From the NCBI RefSeq assembly GCF_900188345.1, contig NZ_FZOD01000002.1, positions 308,594-372,593 on the forward strand: a stretch of 64,000 nucleotides of DNA. Reading direction: 5' to 3'. Source of the DNA: Streptosporangium subroseum. Lineage in GTDB: Bacteria > Actinomycetota > Actinomycetes > Streptosporangiales > Streptosporangiaceae. Made by a program: the position numbers and the translations under genes. Positions 62,156 through 64,000 of the stretch are shown in pieces. Under the pieces are notes generated by a model. The model was not told the DNA's origin. It worked only from the letters and a program-made list of their open reading frames with translations, and did no database searches. The first letter of the stretch is position 1, and every line of letters begins with the position of its first letter.

Positions 62156-63271
62156 TCAGGTCCGCCAGATCAGCACCATGGCGCTGTCGTCGTCGCCGTG
62201 GCTCAGCTCCCTGATGAGAGCCGCCGCCTTGTCGTAGCCCTGCTGGACGAGGATTCCGGCCTGGCCGAGCAGCCGGTCGATGCCGGCGTCGACGTCGGCG
62301 CGTGATCCCCACATGCCGTCGGTGAACAACATCAGCGCGTCACCCTTGCGCAGGGTGCCCTGGACGCTGTCCCATCGGGCGTCGGATACGACGCCCAGCG
62401 CGATGCCCTGCGCTGTGCTCAGCTCCCACGCGCCGCTGCCGCGCCCGAACTTGGCGGGCGGCGGGTGGCCGGCACAGGTGATGACGTAGCGCCCGGTGCT
62501 CAGGTTCAGGTCCAGATGCACGGCGGTGACGAGGCCCTCTCGCCCGTCTTCGCGCATCAGGTAGGCGTTGCACGCGGGCAGGAAATCGGGAGCGGGCGTG
62601 GCTCCGAGCAGTCCCCCGAAGGTTCCGGCGAGCATCATCGCCCGGCTGGCGGCATCGCCGCCCTTGCCGGAGACATCGACCAGCGCGACCTGAAGGTTGT
62701 CGCCCTCCTGACAGGAAACAAGGAAGTCGCCTCCGAACAGCGACCCGGGGGCCCGCCGGATGACGGCCTTCCGGCCCCAGCCGCGCGGCAGCGTCGGCAT
62801 CTGGCACATTCTCTGCAGCCGCTGTTTCAGCTCGATGAGAGCCTGATCGCCGCGCAGGCCGTAGATGCCGACACCGCCACGCATGTGCGACAGGCGCAAT
62901 GCCAGCCCTGCCACCACGATGAGCGCGATGAGCTGGGCGGGCTGTACGGCCGCGGTGAGCGTGATGACCACGGAGATGAAGGACGCGGTGGTGAGGAGAC
63001 CCATCGCGGGCAACCGCAGGCGCAGGCCGCCGAGCAGCAGGATCGGGGCGAGCAGGATCGGCGGTGCCCACCCGGTGCCCACCGTGGCGCTCAGGGGACC
63101 GACCGCGAGCGCCGCGGCGGTCAAGGTGACCAGCAGCAGCCGGTAGCGGGCGACGCCGGGCCGTCGCAGGATGAACGTGCCCCGCTCCGGCGGTCGTCCT
63201 TCTCCCGAGGCGGAGTAGAACACTTCCTCGCCCGGGGACCACACGCTGCGGACGATCTCTTCTACGGGCAT
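62156..63271 (-). CDS. Membrane PP2C/SpoIIE-type serine phosphatase
   Basis: A 371-residue protein. Residues ~40-125 form four or so membrane helices (YRLLLVTLTAAALAV, LLLGGLRLRL, SFISVVITLTAAV, QLIALIVVAGLAL). The phosphatase domain (~165-371) has FGGDFLV, VALVDVSGKGGDAASRAM, CAGHPPPAKFG, LMLFTDGMWG and DDDSAMVLIW, the metal-binding Asp motifs of RsbU/SpoIIE. No sensory PAS/GAF domain. It probably controls an anti-sigma antagonist or the kinase substrates nearby. The last protein gene before the rrn operon. Confidence 0.92.
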   Translation of the reverse strand: MPVEEIVRSVWSPGEEVFYSASGEGRPPERGTFILRRPGVARYRLLLVTLTAAALAVGPLSATVGTGWAPPILLAPILLLGGLRLRLPAMGLLTTASFISVVITLTAAVQPAQLIALIVVAGLALRLSHMRGGVGIYGLRGDQALIELKQRLQRMCQMPTLPRGWGRKAVIRRAPGSLFGGDFLVSCQEGDNLQVALVDVSGKGGDAASRAMMLAGTFGGLLGATPAPDFLPACNAYLMREDGREGLVTAVHLDLNLSTGRYVITCAGHPPPAKFGRGSGAWELSTAQGIALGVVSDARWDSVQGTLRKGDALMLFTDGMWGSRADVDAGIDRLLGQAGILVQQGYDKAAALIRELSHGDDDSAMVLIWRT

Positions 63272-63604
63272 CGGTGTCTCGCCTGCGGTAGAGGGCCGGT
63301 TGGGCCGACTTTATCGGCAGGCCACCTGACCGGCGAGGATGAACCGCCGTGGTGGACCGGTTGATTTGACGAGGTAGCCGGGGGTCCATAAGGTTCACCA
63401 GACCTGAGGGAGACGACGGCGACGTCGGGTCCCCGGAACCCTCCCCGAGCACATCCACTCTTTTGGGATATTTATGTCCCAAAAGGGCCTGATTCGACAT
63501 GAATCGGGTGGTGGAGTAAGTTTGAGGGGTTGCCCTGGAAACGGGGTGGCCCGAATTTCTTTAAGACAAGCAAGATCGAGTCAAATGGTTGAACATGGGC
63601 CGGT

Positions 63605-63633
63605 TTGACACGAAAAAGCGGGTCTGAAAGAAT
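63605..63633 (+). promoter_or_regulatory. rrn operon promoter
   Basis: TTGACA (63605-63610), 17 bases, AAGAAT (63628-63633), about 265 bases before the 16S gene. Downstream the leader has TTGAGAACTCAACAGTG (63724-63740), a sequence typical of actinobacterial rRNA leaders. The 63272-63896 stretch holds no protein gene; it is notably AT-rich near 63540-63680. Confidence 0.6.
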
Positions 63634-63896
63634 AGGGGCACAACGAAAGAACACAATAAAACAAAAACGAACGCCCCTGATGGCAGGCCCGCGGGTCTGG
63701 CAAAGGGTGTACGCGTCCGTTTCTTGAGAACTCAACAGTGTGTTAAAAGCCAGTGCATGATGCACAACCCCGTTCATCCCACCCCTGCGGGTGGGGGACG
63801 GATTCCTTTGGTTGATACATCCGCCCTGACTTCCCGACGCCATTTGCGGCGTGTGGATATGGGGTGGGTGCTTTCAGCTGGGGTGAACTTTCTCAG

Positions 63897-64000
63897 ACAT
63901 TGTTTGGAGAGTTTGATCCTGGCTCAGGACGAACGCTGGCGGCGTGCTTAACACATGCAAGTCGAGCGGAAAGGCCCTTCGGGGTACTCGAGCGGCGAAC
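63897..64000 (+). rRNA. rrs: 16S ribosomal RNA, 5' end only
   Basis: GGAGAGTTTGATCCTGGCTC and the following conserved bases mark the 16S 5' end; AACACATGCAAGTCGA follows. The V1 loop GGAAAGGCCCTTCGGGGTAC is of the type I recall from Streptosporangiaceae. The gene runs out of the window; the exact 5' end is estimated. Confidence 0.97.

Overview
The window is high-GC actinomycete DNA. It ends inside the first ~100 bases of a 16S rRNA gene (rrn leader and promoter from about 63.6 kb), and the V1-region bases look like family Streptosporangiaceae (Nonomuraea, Streptosporangium, Microbispora). That placement is from memory of the sequence, not a search. Several proteins fit a filamentous actinomycete: an Lsr2-type DNA-binding domain, many TetR and PucR regulators, two transmembrane Ser/Thr kinases, a WS/DGAT acyltransferase, a pirin and HelD.

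Layout. 0-7.3 kb: PucR regulator with an acyl-CoA ligase, a membrane Ser/Thr kinase, a DyP peroxidase ending in an encapsulin-cargo-like tail, an internally deleted EamA transporter, and a YkvA protein. 7.4-9.5 kb: TetR-ferredoxin-P450 operon. 9.7-18.9 kb: mostly uncharacterised genes with a DUF6461-like/Lsr2 fusion, an ankyrin protein, a ThuA protein, a divergent TetR/ABM pair and endonuclease V. 19.1-22.4 kb: thiamine-binding-like protein, MBL-fold hydrolase, and a tandem pair of RlaP-type nucleotidyltransferases. 22.8-25.7 kb: a lower-GC island of small unrecognised genes between two exact 30-bp repeats; one repeat is the 3' end of the adjacent pirin gene. 26.6-33.6 kb: secreted S15 peptidase and a five-gene MoxR/DUF58 operon. 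33.9-45.2 kb: succinate-semialdehyde dehydrogenase type enzyme, MarR/nitroreductase and TetR/MFS divergent pairs, a PucR regulator beside a gutted SHMT-like gene, WS/DGAT, an RsbW-like kinase, a DJ-1/PfpI protein and a double GNAT. 45.4-48.9 kb: a secreted-type endonuclease/exonuclease/phosphatase-fold protein next to a Tat-exported phospholipase C. 49.1-57.5 kb: a nucleic-acid-processing neighbourhood. 57.8-63.3 kb: 6-phosphogluconate dehydrogenase, a four-repeat protein, a second Ser/Thr kinase and a membrane PP2C/SpoIIE phosphatase.

The most interesting candidate is the four-gene minus-strand cluster at 49139-54037. It encodes an SF1 helicase core, a partner with a possible helicase-type beta-barrel tail, a Cas4-like PD-(D/E)XK nuclease with a Cys cluster, and a coiled-coil protein. 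A NYN-domain RNase-like gene diverges from it and HelD lies beyond. I do not recognise it as a named defence or repair system.

A second theme cuts across the window: imperfect tandem repeats, different in each case, start at or just past stop codons of at least four genes (19451, 51998, 54590, 57526), with a further array downstream of DyP (4818). A third theme is in-frame internal deletion leaving the two ends of a family joined (EamA at 6230, SHMT-like at 37236, possibly 22440). All calls come from reading sequence and provided translations; no database search was run.
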